A stretch of DNA of 64,000 bases from Neoceratodus forsteri (taxonomy: Eukaryota > Chordata > Ceratodontiformes > Ceratodontidae), in assembly GCA_016271365.2 (NCBI GenBank), contig CM028129.1:1007885501-1007949500 (forward strand). The letters are read 5' to 3'. The position numbers and the translations under genes were made by a program. Below are positions 31,984 to 41,520 of this stretch, piece by piece (positions within the stretch are counted from its first letter, which is position 1; every line of letters begins with the position of its first letter). The notes beneath the pieces are model-generated. The model was not told where the DNA came from. It searched no databases and saw nothing but the letters and a program-made list of their open reading frames with translations.

Positions 31984-33070
31984 CATCTTATATCACTGGG
32001 CTTTAAGATTCATATTGGGAGCCCCCTACGCTACACACCACTGTACCTTTATATGCCCTGGTTGGCTGGACCTCCTTTAGCATAAGGCGATACAAAAACG
32101 CCGCAATCTGGACCTACTATGCTATCATCAAGAAACCGCCTTCGTATATCTCGGACTGCCTCCCTATCTGTACCCCTGGTTCATATGCACTCAGAAAATC
32201 CATTTATATCACTCTTCTTATTCCCAAAGTCAGAACTCGTTTTGGCAAAATTTCCATTGGCTACTCCCTTCCTACCCTATGGAACAAGATCCAAAAAGTA
32301 GTACAAATTGCCTCTTCACTTCCCCTGGCTACCTTCAAAATGCTACTGTCCAGGACAGCCACAGAAAACTGTAATTGGGCATCTTAAAACCCATCTACTA
32401 ACACCCCTTCCTCTTTCCCCTACCTATGTCTACTAGACAAGAGTGATACAGAAAATTGTAAGTGTGCGTCACAAAACGTCCACTGGTCAAGACAGCTACA
32501 GAAATTTACAAGTGTGCTTCATAAAACCCCTATGTTAACACCTCATGTTTTCTCTCTGCCTCTTACTTCCCTTATAAATGATCCAGCATACCTGAGTCTT
32601 CTGGCCCACACATTTACAATATCTCGGATAGCCATTGCCGTGGACTCTTACTCCTTTCTCTAGATCTGTTTTTTCATCCTTCAGAGTTGACCTCTCCTTC
32701 TTGCAGACCCTTGACCTACTGGCACTGACCTGGCATCCGTCAGTCAGTTTTAACACTGTCAGTATAGGCTGGTACAGTACAGCTAGCTATTAGAACTCTT
32801 GAGTACTTTGTAAATTGTATTTTTCTTTAAACCAATTTGTGTTTAGCTCATATTCATTTTATTTTTCTTTTTGTACTTCACCTCAACACATCCTAACCAT
32901 TTTGTATAAACACCCAATTGTTTGTTGTAAATGTTTCATATATCTACTCTACGAGGATGTGTTATTGAATACTCCAATGTTATTCTGTCTCATATGTAAT
33001 TTTTACCAGGTCCATCTCATAAATGAGTTCTTCTCAACTATGTTTTGCCTGGCTAAATAAAGATTGATTT
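31984..33070 (+). other. L2-A degenerate C-terminus and 3' untranslated region
   Basis: The first part still shows RT C-terminal remnants in shifted frames (LRFILGAPYATHHCTF near 32010, then LPYGTRSKK-like sequence near 32275). From about 32340 it is non-coding, with two GAAAATTGTAA-type repeats near 32368 and 32451 and a T-rich stretch. It ends with AATAAAGATTGATTT, a polyadenylation-type signal at the element's end. Confidence 0.65.
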
Positions 33071-34185
33071 AGACTCAAGGCCTGGCACTTGAGGAATTTG
33101 AGTTTGCTAATCTCAAGCTGTCTGAACAAGTTCTGACAGTGCTCAGGGGTTCCAGGAAATCTTCCACTAGAAAAAACATATTCCTCTAAGTGGAAGAGGT
33201 TTTCCATTTCGTGTTCAGGTAAGAGTATTGATCCCTCCAGGGCGGACCTTGCTGTCATATTGGATTACCTGACACATCTTCATTCATTAGGACTGTGGCC
33301 TTCAACCCTTAAGGTTCACCTGGCTTCAGTTTCAGCTTACCTGTCAGCTGGTAAGGAGAGGTCCATTACCTCTAATCCAGTTTTCAGAAAGTATTTCAAA
33401 GGTTTTAACCTCCTTCACCCTCCTTTGAGGGAACCTGTTCCGGCCTGGAACTTGAACATCTGTATTGCTAAGCTGATAGAGCCACCATTCGAACCCATGG
33501 CAACTGCAGACCTGAAGTATGTCACATGGAAGACGGTATTCCTAGTGATCATTACCTCAGCCAGAAGGATCAGTGAATTGCAAGCAATGTGTACAAATGT
33601 GGACTACATTTCATTCCACAGGGACAAGGTGGTACTCGGTACCAAGAGGAAATTCCTTCCCAAAGTGGTATCTGATTTCCATTTGAATCAGTCCATGACT
33701 CTGTTTTCTTTACAGAGAATTCCAGTTCTTCTGAAAGGAAACTTCACTGCCTTGATGTTAAGAGGTCACTTAGCTGCTACATTGACAGAACCAAGGCATA
33801 CAGACCAGGACAGACACAGCTCTTCCTCACTTATGGGGAAGTTGGCAAGGGTAGAGCTGCCACAAAATGCACAGTTGCTTGCTGGATGGTGGCATGTATA
33901 AGGTTGTGTTACGAAAAAGTGAATAAACAGGTGCCCTTAGGCAAAAGGGCACATTCCACAAGGGGTGCAGTTGCATCAGTGGCAGCCTCAATAGATATTC
34001 CACTACTGGTAATCTGCAAAACAGCTACATGGAAAACAGTACACACGTTCACAAAGCATTATAGTCTGGATCTACATAGAAACATAGAAGTTGACAACAG
34101 ATAAGGACTGCAAGGCCTATCCAGTCTGCCGATCCAGAAGTGATGCCAGGTTTGGTACAGCGGTTCTGCAGAACCTGTTTCCCAA
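33071..34185 (+). pseudogene. DIRS-3 tyrosine recombinase
   Basis: The recombinase resumes right after L2-A with LEEFEFANLKLSEQVLTVL. Frame 33260-33901 carries the N-terminal domain and ITSARRISELQAM with the first catalytic Arg near 33555, then shifts near 33700. Frame 33886-34104 has RAHSTRGAVAS (HxxR), ATWKTVHTF and KHYSLDLH with the nucleophilic Tyr. A CR1 scrap at 34077-34131 is inserted just after that Tyr. The tail FGTAVLQNLFPK ends at about 34187. Confidence 0.88.
34077..34131 (-). mobile_element. Very short CR1 3' end insertion (about 55 bases)
   Basis: The sequence TAGAAACATAGAAGTTGACA and the following GGCCTATCCAGTCTGCC match the reverse complement of the CR1 3' end (compare 42427-42480). 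In DIRS-2 the flanks are joined (CTTGCAATCCAGAGG there), so this is a discrete insertion containing little more than the LINE's recognition end. Confidence 0.8.
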
Positions 34186-34227
34186 ATAGGTTCTCTGCCC
34201 AACCTCAAAAGGTACTGCTTGGTAGTC

Positions 34228-34328
34228 TGCGTTAGTTTAATCATAATGAGTGATTTGTGGGGTTAGAAGAAAAAATTACTCACCTTAGTAATCTTGTTTC
34301 TTCAAAGGGATCGCTCATTATGATTAAA
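34228..34328. repeat. DIRS-3 internal complementary region
   Basis: An uninterrupted region whose two halves complement the left-end type sequence (9143-9190) and the right end (34712-34770). Read as its reverse complement, it shows the circle junction GTAATTTTTTCTTCTAACCC, joining right end to left end. Confidence 0.85.
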
Positions 34329-34570
34329 GCACCCACCTTGCCTCCCCTACTAGAACCAAGAGAAAAAAAAAACGTTGAGGGGTTTTTGGTTCTATATCCC
34401 TGATTAGGCGTTACATATAGCACAGGTTAGAGACTGTCTCTGTTTAAATCAGTTTGCTTCCTTGTCTCATGTTAGGCTTGTCTATGGGGAACTTTCAACA
34501 TTGTGTTGGAGGGGAGGCAGTTATATATTTATTATAGTAATATTAGCTAAGGGGTCTGACATCCAGTTAG

Positions 34571-34779
34571 GTTCTGAAAGAATCTGAAGCACTCTTGAGT
34601 GCAGAAGTTGTTAGGGTAGCAGTTTGAAATTGGCACGAGCTAATGAGAGTTCTATCATTTGCATATAATTCTGTTCTCACTGGGCAGTCGCACACTGGAA
34701 GCTGACTGCATTAGTTTAATCATAATGAGCGATCCCTTTGAAGAAACAAGATTACTATGGTGAGTCATTTTTTTCTTCT
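34571..34779. repeat. DIRS-3 right terminal repeat
   Basis: The reverse complement of the left repeat of DIRS-2 (9143-9316), starting AGAATCTGAAGCACT and ending GGTGAGTCAT plus T-rich sequence. It marks the right boundary of the DIRS-2/DIRS-3 tandem. Confidence 0.85.
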
Positions 34780-34990
34780 GTGCCATTGTTTGTGGCCCGG
34801 GTCATGCCTGAAAATGGTCCTTGGATCAGTGCACTTATCCAGTAAACAAAGACATAAATAAATAGATCGCAAAACAGCAGATTAAAACCATTATAATAGT
34901 GAGACAGTTGTTCCCAAGGGGGGAGAAAAAGTGAGTTAAAATTGAAAACCGTGTGGCAATTGTCACAGTCTCCCACTCTGAAATGAATCC
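34780..34990. other. Short stretch without recognised content
   Basis: About 200 bases between the DIRS-3 end and the resumption of CR1-C, containing TAAATAAATAGATCGC and a G-run. No coding similarity or repeat partner was seen in the window. Confidence 0.4.
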
Positions 34991-34995
34991 TGGTT

Positions 34996-36507
34996 ATTGT
35001 CTAGTAGAGGGAGGAAGGTTAAGTTGGGGGTAGTTTACAGACCATCCAGCCTGGAAGAGGAAAGGGACAGGGAATTGAGCTTGCAAATGTTGAATGCTGC
35101 AGGGAAGGGAGAGGTGGTAATAGTGGGGGACTTCAAACTACCCAGGGTAGACGAGAGCATACAGACCACTTCATGCTCCAGGAGTCTGGAGATCCTGAAA
35201 TCATTGTAGAATGGGTTCTTGACTTAGTGAGTCACAGAACCCACCGGGGAGAAGGCAGTCCTTGATCTGGTGCGCACGAATGGGGAGCATGTGCAAGACA
35301 TAAGGGTCAAGGAGCCTGTGGGTGGAAGTGATCTTTGCACAGTGTGGCTCCAGTTGGATATGGGCAGGGAAAATATCCACACTAAGATCAAAATCCTGGA
35401 CTTAGAGATGGGCCTTCAGGTACATAGGCAAATTATGAAGGAAACACTTGGCGGCCATCAGGGTAGATATGAGGGTGGACCAAAGGTGGGCCATCATTAA
35501 AGAGGACCTTCACCAGTCCTTTCGACTTCCTTGCATAAATTACCCCTTCTTGCATTGATTCTGGAATTGTATTTCATTACTGTCTGCTGCAGTTAGTTTT
35601 TGCATTCTGAGCTGCCAAAAATTGCAGGGTGTACCAGGGCTTCTGTGGACCTTGGGTTTTACTGCTGACATCGCTGTAGGGCAGAATCAATTTCACACAC
35701 ACAAAAAAAAAAAATACTGACAAGGCATTTGGATTTTGGCAATAATGTATTGCTTACAGGGTGTCTTGGGGAAGGGGGAACACAGTATGTATAGTGAGTA
35801 CTGGTAGGTTTCCCTTACAACATTGTTGCAACTGCATGGTACTGCACAGTGTGAGTCACTCCCCTATCCTACAATGATGTCACCAGGAGCTAGCAGCCCA
35901 GCAGCTAAATATCAAAGGCAAGTGCAGCAGGGCTCAAAAACAAATCCATATTATGGAAGGCAGCGTAAACCTTTGCCACAAATCACAAATGCACACACCC
36001 TTTCAGGTCTAGTACTGCATATAATGACTACAAGCTGTAATTTTTTTTGGACCATCACTGAAGTTCCTCTTTAAGGAGAAAATAATGGCTGCAACAGAGA
36101 AGTGTGTTGGGTTCAGGGGGAAAAAACTCAAGAGCCGAAGCACTCAGCTTGTTTAGTACTGAGGCTGCCCAAGCAGTAAGGGACAAGAGGTTATCCTATA
36201 GAAAATTCAGGACAACCAAGAGAGTGGAAGACAGGGAGAATTACCTAAAGATGGTTAGTGAGGCAAGTAAGGTAGTCCAGTGGGCTAAGACTCAAAAGGA
36301 ACTGCAGTTGGTAGTGGGAATTTAGAAGGGGGAGAAGGCCTTTTTCCGGTATATAAGCGAGGGAAGGGGCAAGAAGGATGGGATTGTTAGGCTTCAGAAA
36401 GGGGAAAGGTGGGTGGAGGAGAATGGGGGAAAAGCAGAGATACTGAATGAATACTTTTGTTCCATCTTCAGGGAGAAAAACAAACTGGTGCTGGGGGGGG
36501 CGAGGAG
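34996..36507 (+). pseudogene. CR1-C endonuclease and linker
   Basis: Reads KLGVVYRPSSLEEERDRELS, then GEVVIVGDFKLP, then KILDLEMG-like sequence, split by the element at 35501. After 36075: RAEALSLFSTEAAQAVRDKR, then YRKFRTTKRVEDRENYLKM, then KAEILNEYFCSIF near 36440. These correspond one to one with the CR1-B ORF2 segments. Many stops. Confidence 0.78.
35501..36070. mobile_element. TTAA-flanked palindromic-end element 2
   Basis: 570 bases flanked by TTAA at 35497-35500 and 36071-36074, with inverted ends AGAGGACCTTCACCAGTCC and GGACCATCACTGAAGTTCCTCT. No ORF similarity. Inside it has a short A-run and CA-rich sequence. The arrangement is the same as 24673-25208 but with different end sequences, so it is a separate family. 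Confidence 0.85.
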
Positions 36508-37194
36508 CAGGGCTTAAAATTCTTGGGGATTGCTATTTTTATCCCCCCCTACAAATTCTGGCCCCCCCATGCGGGACAATCCCGCTGACATGCGCACCCC
36601 TATAGCACAGTGGCAAAGTGCCATAGAGCGCTGTAATTAGTGCCTCTGATAATATAGTAACAGTCTCATCGCTGTGGCTCTGAATGCCGACAGTCGCTCA
36701 CAGTAGTGCTTTGCAGTATTGCGAGTGATTGCTGGCATTCCAGGCCGTGACCTTAAGACTATTAGTTTACTATTGGAGGCACTCTGTGTAGGGTTGCCAC
36801 TCAGTAGTGGCACTCTGTGACAGAGTGTGAAGTTACCATCCTGTGTCACCTATCTTCCAAGCCCATCCTGCAGTTGAACCCCGTGCATCTCCTCCACTCC
36901 CCCCCAACGCCTGCGCCCTGTTTATACCAGAGTGGCGCCAACATGAAGGTACCAGTCGGCAGTTGGTTTGAGTCCTGCTTTCACTTACTGTTTTTAGCCA
37001 TAAATTATGTGCCTGAGTTGGCTTCAGGTGCTAATATGCCTCATAACTGCAGTTCAAGTGGTGCAGGCTGGCAGGAATGATGATCAAGAGGACTCTGCAT
37101 TGCAAGCTCAGGAGAGAGAGAGAGCATCAAGGACAGTCCAGGGAGCAGGCCTGAGAGGGTATGCCAACCGGACGACTCCGGAACGGCAGAGTCC

Positions 37195-37238
37195 TTAACA
37201 TCGACAGTGTTGACAGGTTTCAACATTGTCGATGTTAA
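37195..37238. repeat. 44-base hairpin with TTAA at both ends
   Basis: TTAACATCGACA at the left end and TGTCGATGTTAA at the right end are perfect inverted copies, and pairing continues inward with one mismatch to about 19 base pairs. It may be the joined ends of a tiny TTAA element or a chance palindrome. Confidence 0.6.
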
Positions 37239-38682
37239 AGACCCGCGGGCAGAATTCCTGCCCTTTTCCCATCCGGTTACCACCCGAACCAACTCTGACT
37301 TGAAATTATATTAAGAAGGGGGTGCCCTAAGAGAAAGACACCAATGTCTGAAGGGCGAAAATTTTCTCCTGTCGACATTGGGGGCCTCGCCATATTGAAC
37401 TTTGACAACACTTGTCGATTCGGCATGGTAAATCTACCAGGGAGAACCTGTGTGTCAGACATGGGCAGACTGTGACAGGGAGCTCCTGCCACTCTTGAGG
37501 ACCAACCTTTTCTTAATCTGTTGCAACAGTTCTTCTATTTCTTAACCTAATCTATCCTTTACTATTGTTGGTCCATAAGGTGGGCCACCTATGGGCACCC
37601 CCTTCTTTCTTGACTATGCTGTAGTGTCCTCTTTAATTTTACTTTTCCCTCTCAGGTCCTCGTACAGGGAGGTTATTGTGGTGACCTCCAAGCGTATGTG
37701 AAACAGGTTGTTTATTGTTATTGGATTTAGTATGTAATAGCACTACTATGTCATAAAATGCCTTGATGTTATATACCTTATTGTTTATGAAACCTGTGTA
37801 TGTTGAAAATACCATGGCACTATGTGTTTTTGATAATGGTAAAAAGTACTAGGTGACTATTATAGCAATTGTTAATTGTGCTATTTAAAATGCATGTAAA
37901 TTGCAGTAAACTGAACAAGTCTGAAATTCCCATTACAGAGATTTATTTAACTCCAAAAATTTATTAGCGTTTTGCACATAAAAGTGCTAAAACATTGTGA
38001 AAATGCATAGCATTTGCCTCACTGTGTTTAACAAACATAACACTCCTAGAAAATCTATATAAATACTTTCTGTACAGTTAGGATTGTCCCAAGAAAAAAA
38101 CTGCTAATCAATTATTTAAAACCCTGCATTATGGAAGTATGTATGATGTTGTATTTCTTTGAAACTTGACTTGATGCCAGTACTCTTTGGGGTAACCCTT
38201 TTTTCAGTGATTCTTCATTGAGGTTCTTTGTCTATAGCTTTTTTTTTTTTTCTCTTTGAGCCCCCACTACCCAAGCAAACAAGGCCCACATAGGGATGAA
38301 GGGTTTTCACTAAAAAATGTTTAGATCAGTGTCAGTGGGTGCTGGCTAAGTGCAGAGAAAGGACATTCATAGTCTGTTGCTGCAAACTGATGTACTGAAG
38401 AAGAAATATGCCATTGCTGAAGGTTATTTCTTGTATTTTGAATAAACATCGCATAGAGATTGTGTTGAACTTGAAGTTCGATGTCTGGTCCATCTGTTAT
38501 CCCACAACCCCTCCACACAGACCAGGTGAGTCAAACGGTCCTTATCTGCCAGCAAATTCTAAGTTTTGTGGTGTGAGTCTGGGTCCACTCCGGAGTCCAA
38601 CAGGCGGCTAGCAGGATCGACTACCTGACTGACGAAGGAGAGATGATCAGTGATATTAGCTCCACTCATTGGTAGGTGTGTC

Positions 38683-39333
38683 TTGGGGTTGCCACCTGTC
38701 CTGATTTTGGCAGGATAGTCCTGATTTGGGCAGCTGTGTCTAGGGTTTCCACCTGTTCTGATTTTGGCAGGACGGTCCTGATTTGGGCAGCTGCGTCATG
38801 CCAAAAAACATGAAAAATGCTACATGTCCTGATCTTGTAATAGAAAAAAATATTTTCTTCCATTTGTTCTAATTGTTGCAGTAAAACTAAAATACTTTAA
38901 AGTGATAGGAAACAGTACCAACAACTAAAAAAACTACAACACTCGATCCTAATTCTGATTATTTTGAGAAAAGAAGTCTGTTGCATTGGTCAAGGTTACA
39001 TACTGTCCTGCAAAAAAAATGTTTCAGTAAGAAATTTGTTTGCTGATGTGGGTGAATGTTAATAAACATTGTACATACAATTCTGTGTCTATGCTGTAAG
39101 ATCAGGACATGTAGCATTTTCATTTTTTTTTGGTCGCGTCACAGCTAGGGTTACCGCCTTCTAAGAAGCCCATTGTGGGACATTTCTTACTGAAACATGA
39201 TTTTTTTTTTGCAGAACAGTATGTAACTTTGACCAATGCAACAGACTTCTTTTCTCAAACTAATCAGAATTACGACTAAGTGTTGCAGTTTCTTAGTTGT
39301 TTGTATTGTTTCTTACAATTTAAGGTATTTTAG
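38683..39333. repeat. Composite of interleaved inverted repeats
   Basis: A unit of about 58 bases (GGGTTGCCACCTGTCCTGAT and onward) is present twice in tandem at 38683-38800. Its continuation, 38788-38836, is inverted at about 39098-39146. Separately, 38884-39043 is inverted at about 39180-39333. The two inverted pairs cross rather than nest. Motifs such as GTCCTGATTTTGGCAGGA resemble the inside of the 13097 element. Confidence 0.7.
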
Positions 39334-39337
39334 TTAA

Positions 39338-39758
39338 AGGAGAACTGCACTGAATCTGTCAGTTTTCCCAGTAGAAGCGGCTTTTTAAATACTGGTCTAA
39401 ATTTTATTATTCTTCTTCTAGCTATCCAGTCTGTTTAGTTATCCTTTTGGGTGTTTCTGATTTACATGCTGCTGGTAAGAACCATTTTAGAACTGTATGA
39501 TGTAGTTTGTCCCTGTTCTACTCTTGTACTGTTGGCACAAGGCATTTATGTTCTACTATAGAACTCTGAGGCTGTCTGGGACATAAACTACATCACACCA
39601 TTCTAAAATGGTCCTTATCACCAGACTGTAAAGTAAAAAACATGAACTGAGGTTATGAAAAGACCTGTATAGATGGAACAGTAACAGAAATTTAAGTAGT
39701 ACTTAAAAACCCATCTTCTATTGAGAAAAATGACTTCCAGGTTCAGTGCAGTTCTCGT
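39338..39758. mobile_element. TTAA-flanked palindromic-end element 3
   Basis: 421 bases flanked by TTAA at 39334-39337 and 39759-39762, with inverted ends AGGAGAACTGCACTGAA and TTCAGTGCAGTTCTCGT. GGTATTTTAG also occurs on both sides (39323-39332 and 39763-39772), so the original target may have lain in a short tandem repeat. No ORF. Confidence 0.82.
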
Positions 39759-39897
39759 TTAAGGTATTTTAGCTTTCTGACACAATTAGAGAAAACTAAA
39801 AAATATAATTTTTTAGGGAATAGACCCCTCCCCCCCCCAGTTTGATAGACTGGGGGTTGAATTCCACCTTGGAGCTGAAACCGAATTTTAAGCCTTG

Positions 39898-41420
39898 TGG
39901 TAGAAGGGGATAGAGTGAGGAAAGGGCTGCTAACATTGAAGGTGGACAGATCACCAGGCCCAGATCAAGTACACTCAGGGGTGCTGAGAGAACTGGCAGA
40001 GGAGCTTGCAGAGCCACTGGCAAGCTTGTTCAGTAGTTGACTGGAGTCAGGCATGGTACCACACGACTGGAGAATGGCGCATGTAGTGCCCCCTCCATAA
40101 CAGCGGTCCCAGATATGACCCAGGGAATTACATACTAGTCAGTTTAACTTCAGTTGTGTGTAAAATCTTGGAGACCATAGTTTAGGAAAGGTTGGTAGAG
40201 TATCTAGAGGAGCATGGTCTTCAGGATGCAAGGCAGCACGGGTTTATGGGAAGGAGGTTGTGTCAAACAAATCTGATTGACTTCTTTGGGGTCATCAAAA
40301 CAGTAGACGGGCCAAGCAGTGGAAATTCTCTACCTGGATTTCAGCAAGGCCTTTGACTCTGTTCCCCACAAGAGGTTGATCAGCAAGTTGGCGGATCTTG
40401 GAGTTGAGGAGAAGATGACCAAATGGGTGGAAAACTGACTATGGTACAGGACCCAGAAGATGGTGATGGAGGGTGAGTTATCTAGCACCAAGGAGGTCAC
40501 CAGTGGGGTCCCACAGGGCTCAGTGCTAGGGCCCATGTTGTTTGATGTCTTCATTAATGATATTGGGGACTGCATTAAGGGCAAAATGTGCCTTTTTGTA
40601 GACACCAAGCTCTATGGGGTGGGTGGACATTGCCAAAGGGATACAGGACCTAAAGGAGGATCTGGAAAAACTTGCAAGGTGGTCCGGGATTCGGCAAATT
40701 GACTTCAGTGCCAATAAATACAGAGTTATGCACATTGGATCCAAGAATCCCAGGAAGGAGTTCTACCTGGGAGAGGTTGGGTTGTCTGCAACAGAGGGGA
40801 GGAGAAAGATCTGAGAGTGATCACTAGTGACCTGAAGCACTCCATTCAGTGCAAAAAGCATCAGCAAGGGTAAATAAGATGTGAGGATGCATAGCCAGGG
40901 GATCAGCAGTGGGCGTGAGGAGATTATGCTGCACTTGTACAGGTCACTGGTATGAGGCCACATCTAGAGTAAGGAGTACAGCACTGGTGCCCACAGCTTA
41001 AAGAAGGACATTAACCTGCTGGTGATGGTCCAGAGGGTAGCGGCGATGATCACGGGTCAGCAGGGTAAAGCATACAAGGAGATGTTGGGGGCTCTGAACA
41101 TGTACTCCCTGGAGGAGAGGAGGGGGAGAGGACCGAGATCTTCAAGTACCTGAAAGGGATAAGTAGAGTGGAAAGGGAGGGTCTCTGAAAGCTAAGTGGC
41201 AACTGAAATACGAGGGGGCATATCCTTAAGTTGGGGGGTTAGGAGGGAGGTTAGGAAGCACTTCTTCATGGAGAGAGTGGTGGCCAGATAGAATGTGCTA
41301 GGAAGAGGTGGTCTCGTTTAAGACAGTGGGCAGCTTCAAGAAACCCTGGGATAGACATACGAGGAAAGTAAGGGCCATGAGAGGGGTGGATGGAAAATAT
41401 GGGAGAATTGCTTTTTGGGC
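39898..41420 (+). pseudogene. CR1-C reverse transcriptase, strongly degenerate
   Basis: Reads, with many stops, SPGPDQVHSGVLRELAEELA (near 39955), YLDFSKAFDSVPHKRL in shifted frames near 40330, TSGVPQGSVLGPMLFDVFIN (40497), then CLFVDTKLYG instead of the usual FADDTK. The second catalytic Asp position is deleted. The C-terminus (LARWSGIRQIDFSANKYRVM, GSKNPRKEFYLGE and later YSLEERRG-type sequence) can be followed to about 41420. Confidence 0.8.
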
Positions 41421-41520
41421 GGGGGGGGCTGGATTAGTAGCTTAAGCTGTGTACCCTGCAGTACAAGCAGACTAGATAGACCAAATGACTTTATTCTGCC
41501 GGCTTCTTCATATGTTCATA

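Larger units (their letters stand above)
20678..33070 (+). mobile_element. L2-A: L2-type LINE inserted in DIRS-3
   Basis: The element is bounded by AGACT at 20673-20677 and 33071-33075. Joining the flanks rebuilds the DIRS sequence found uninterrupted in DIRS-2 (CTGAGGCTCAAGG there, CTGAGACTCAAGG here). It consists of a repeat-rich 5' UTR, a short upstream ORF, ORF2 with 2A-like motif, endonuclease and RT, and a 3' UTR with AATAAA ending AAGATTGATTT. It is itself interrupted by CR1-E, a 309-base DNA element and a 1.5 kb insertion. Net length is about 5.8 kb, so it is probably nearly full length. Confidence 0.85.
15599..34779 (+). mobile_element. DIRS-3: DIRS retrotransposon opened by nested insertions
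   Basis: Same family as DIRS-2. The leader, gag (16049), RT/RNase H (17590-20677), recombinase (33071-34185), internal complementary region and right repeat are colinear with DIRS-2 once a CR1 fragment (18829-20118), the L2-A element (20678-33070) and a CR1 scrap of about 55 bases (34077-34131) are removed. The left terminal repeat is missing where the copy joins DIRS-2. Net length without insertions is about 5.4 kb. Confidence 0.88.
36508..39897. mobile_element. 3.4 kb DNA element with CAGGGCTTAAAATTC ends, itself nested
   Basis: It splits the CR1-C linker from its RT. The left end reads CAGGGCTTAAAATTCTTGG. The right end, read in reverse complement, is CAAGGCTTAAAATTCGG. Ends beginning CAGGGCTT are common in hAT transposons, but the flanking 8 bases (GCGAGGAG and TGGTAGAA) do not match well, so the assignment is tentative. 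No transposase ORF was seen. It contains a hairpin (37195-37238), a composite inverted repeat (38683-39333) and a TTAA-flanked element (39338-39758). Confidence 0.6.
34991..41520 (+). mobile_element. CR1-C, 3' part of an old CR1 LINE with insertions
   Basis: Endonuclease, linker and reverse transcriptase of a diverged CR1 subfamily, ending with an eroded CR1 3' end (AGACTAGATAGACCAAATG near 41470, then TCATATGTTCATA). It is interrupted by a TTAA-flanked element (35501-36070) and a 3.4 kb element (36508-39897). It begins where the piece at 6190-7200 stops. Confidence 0.8.
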
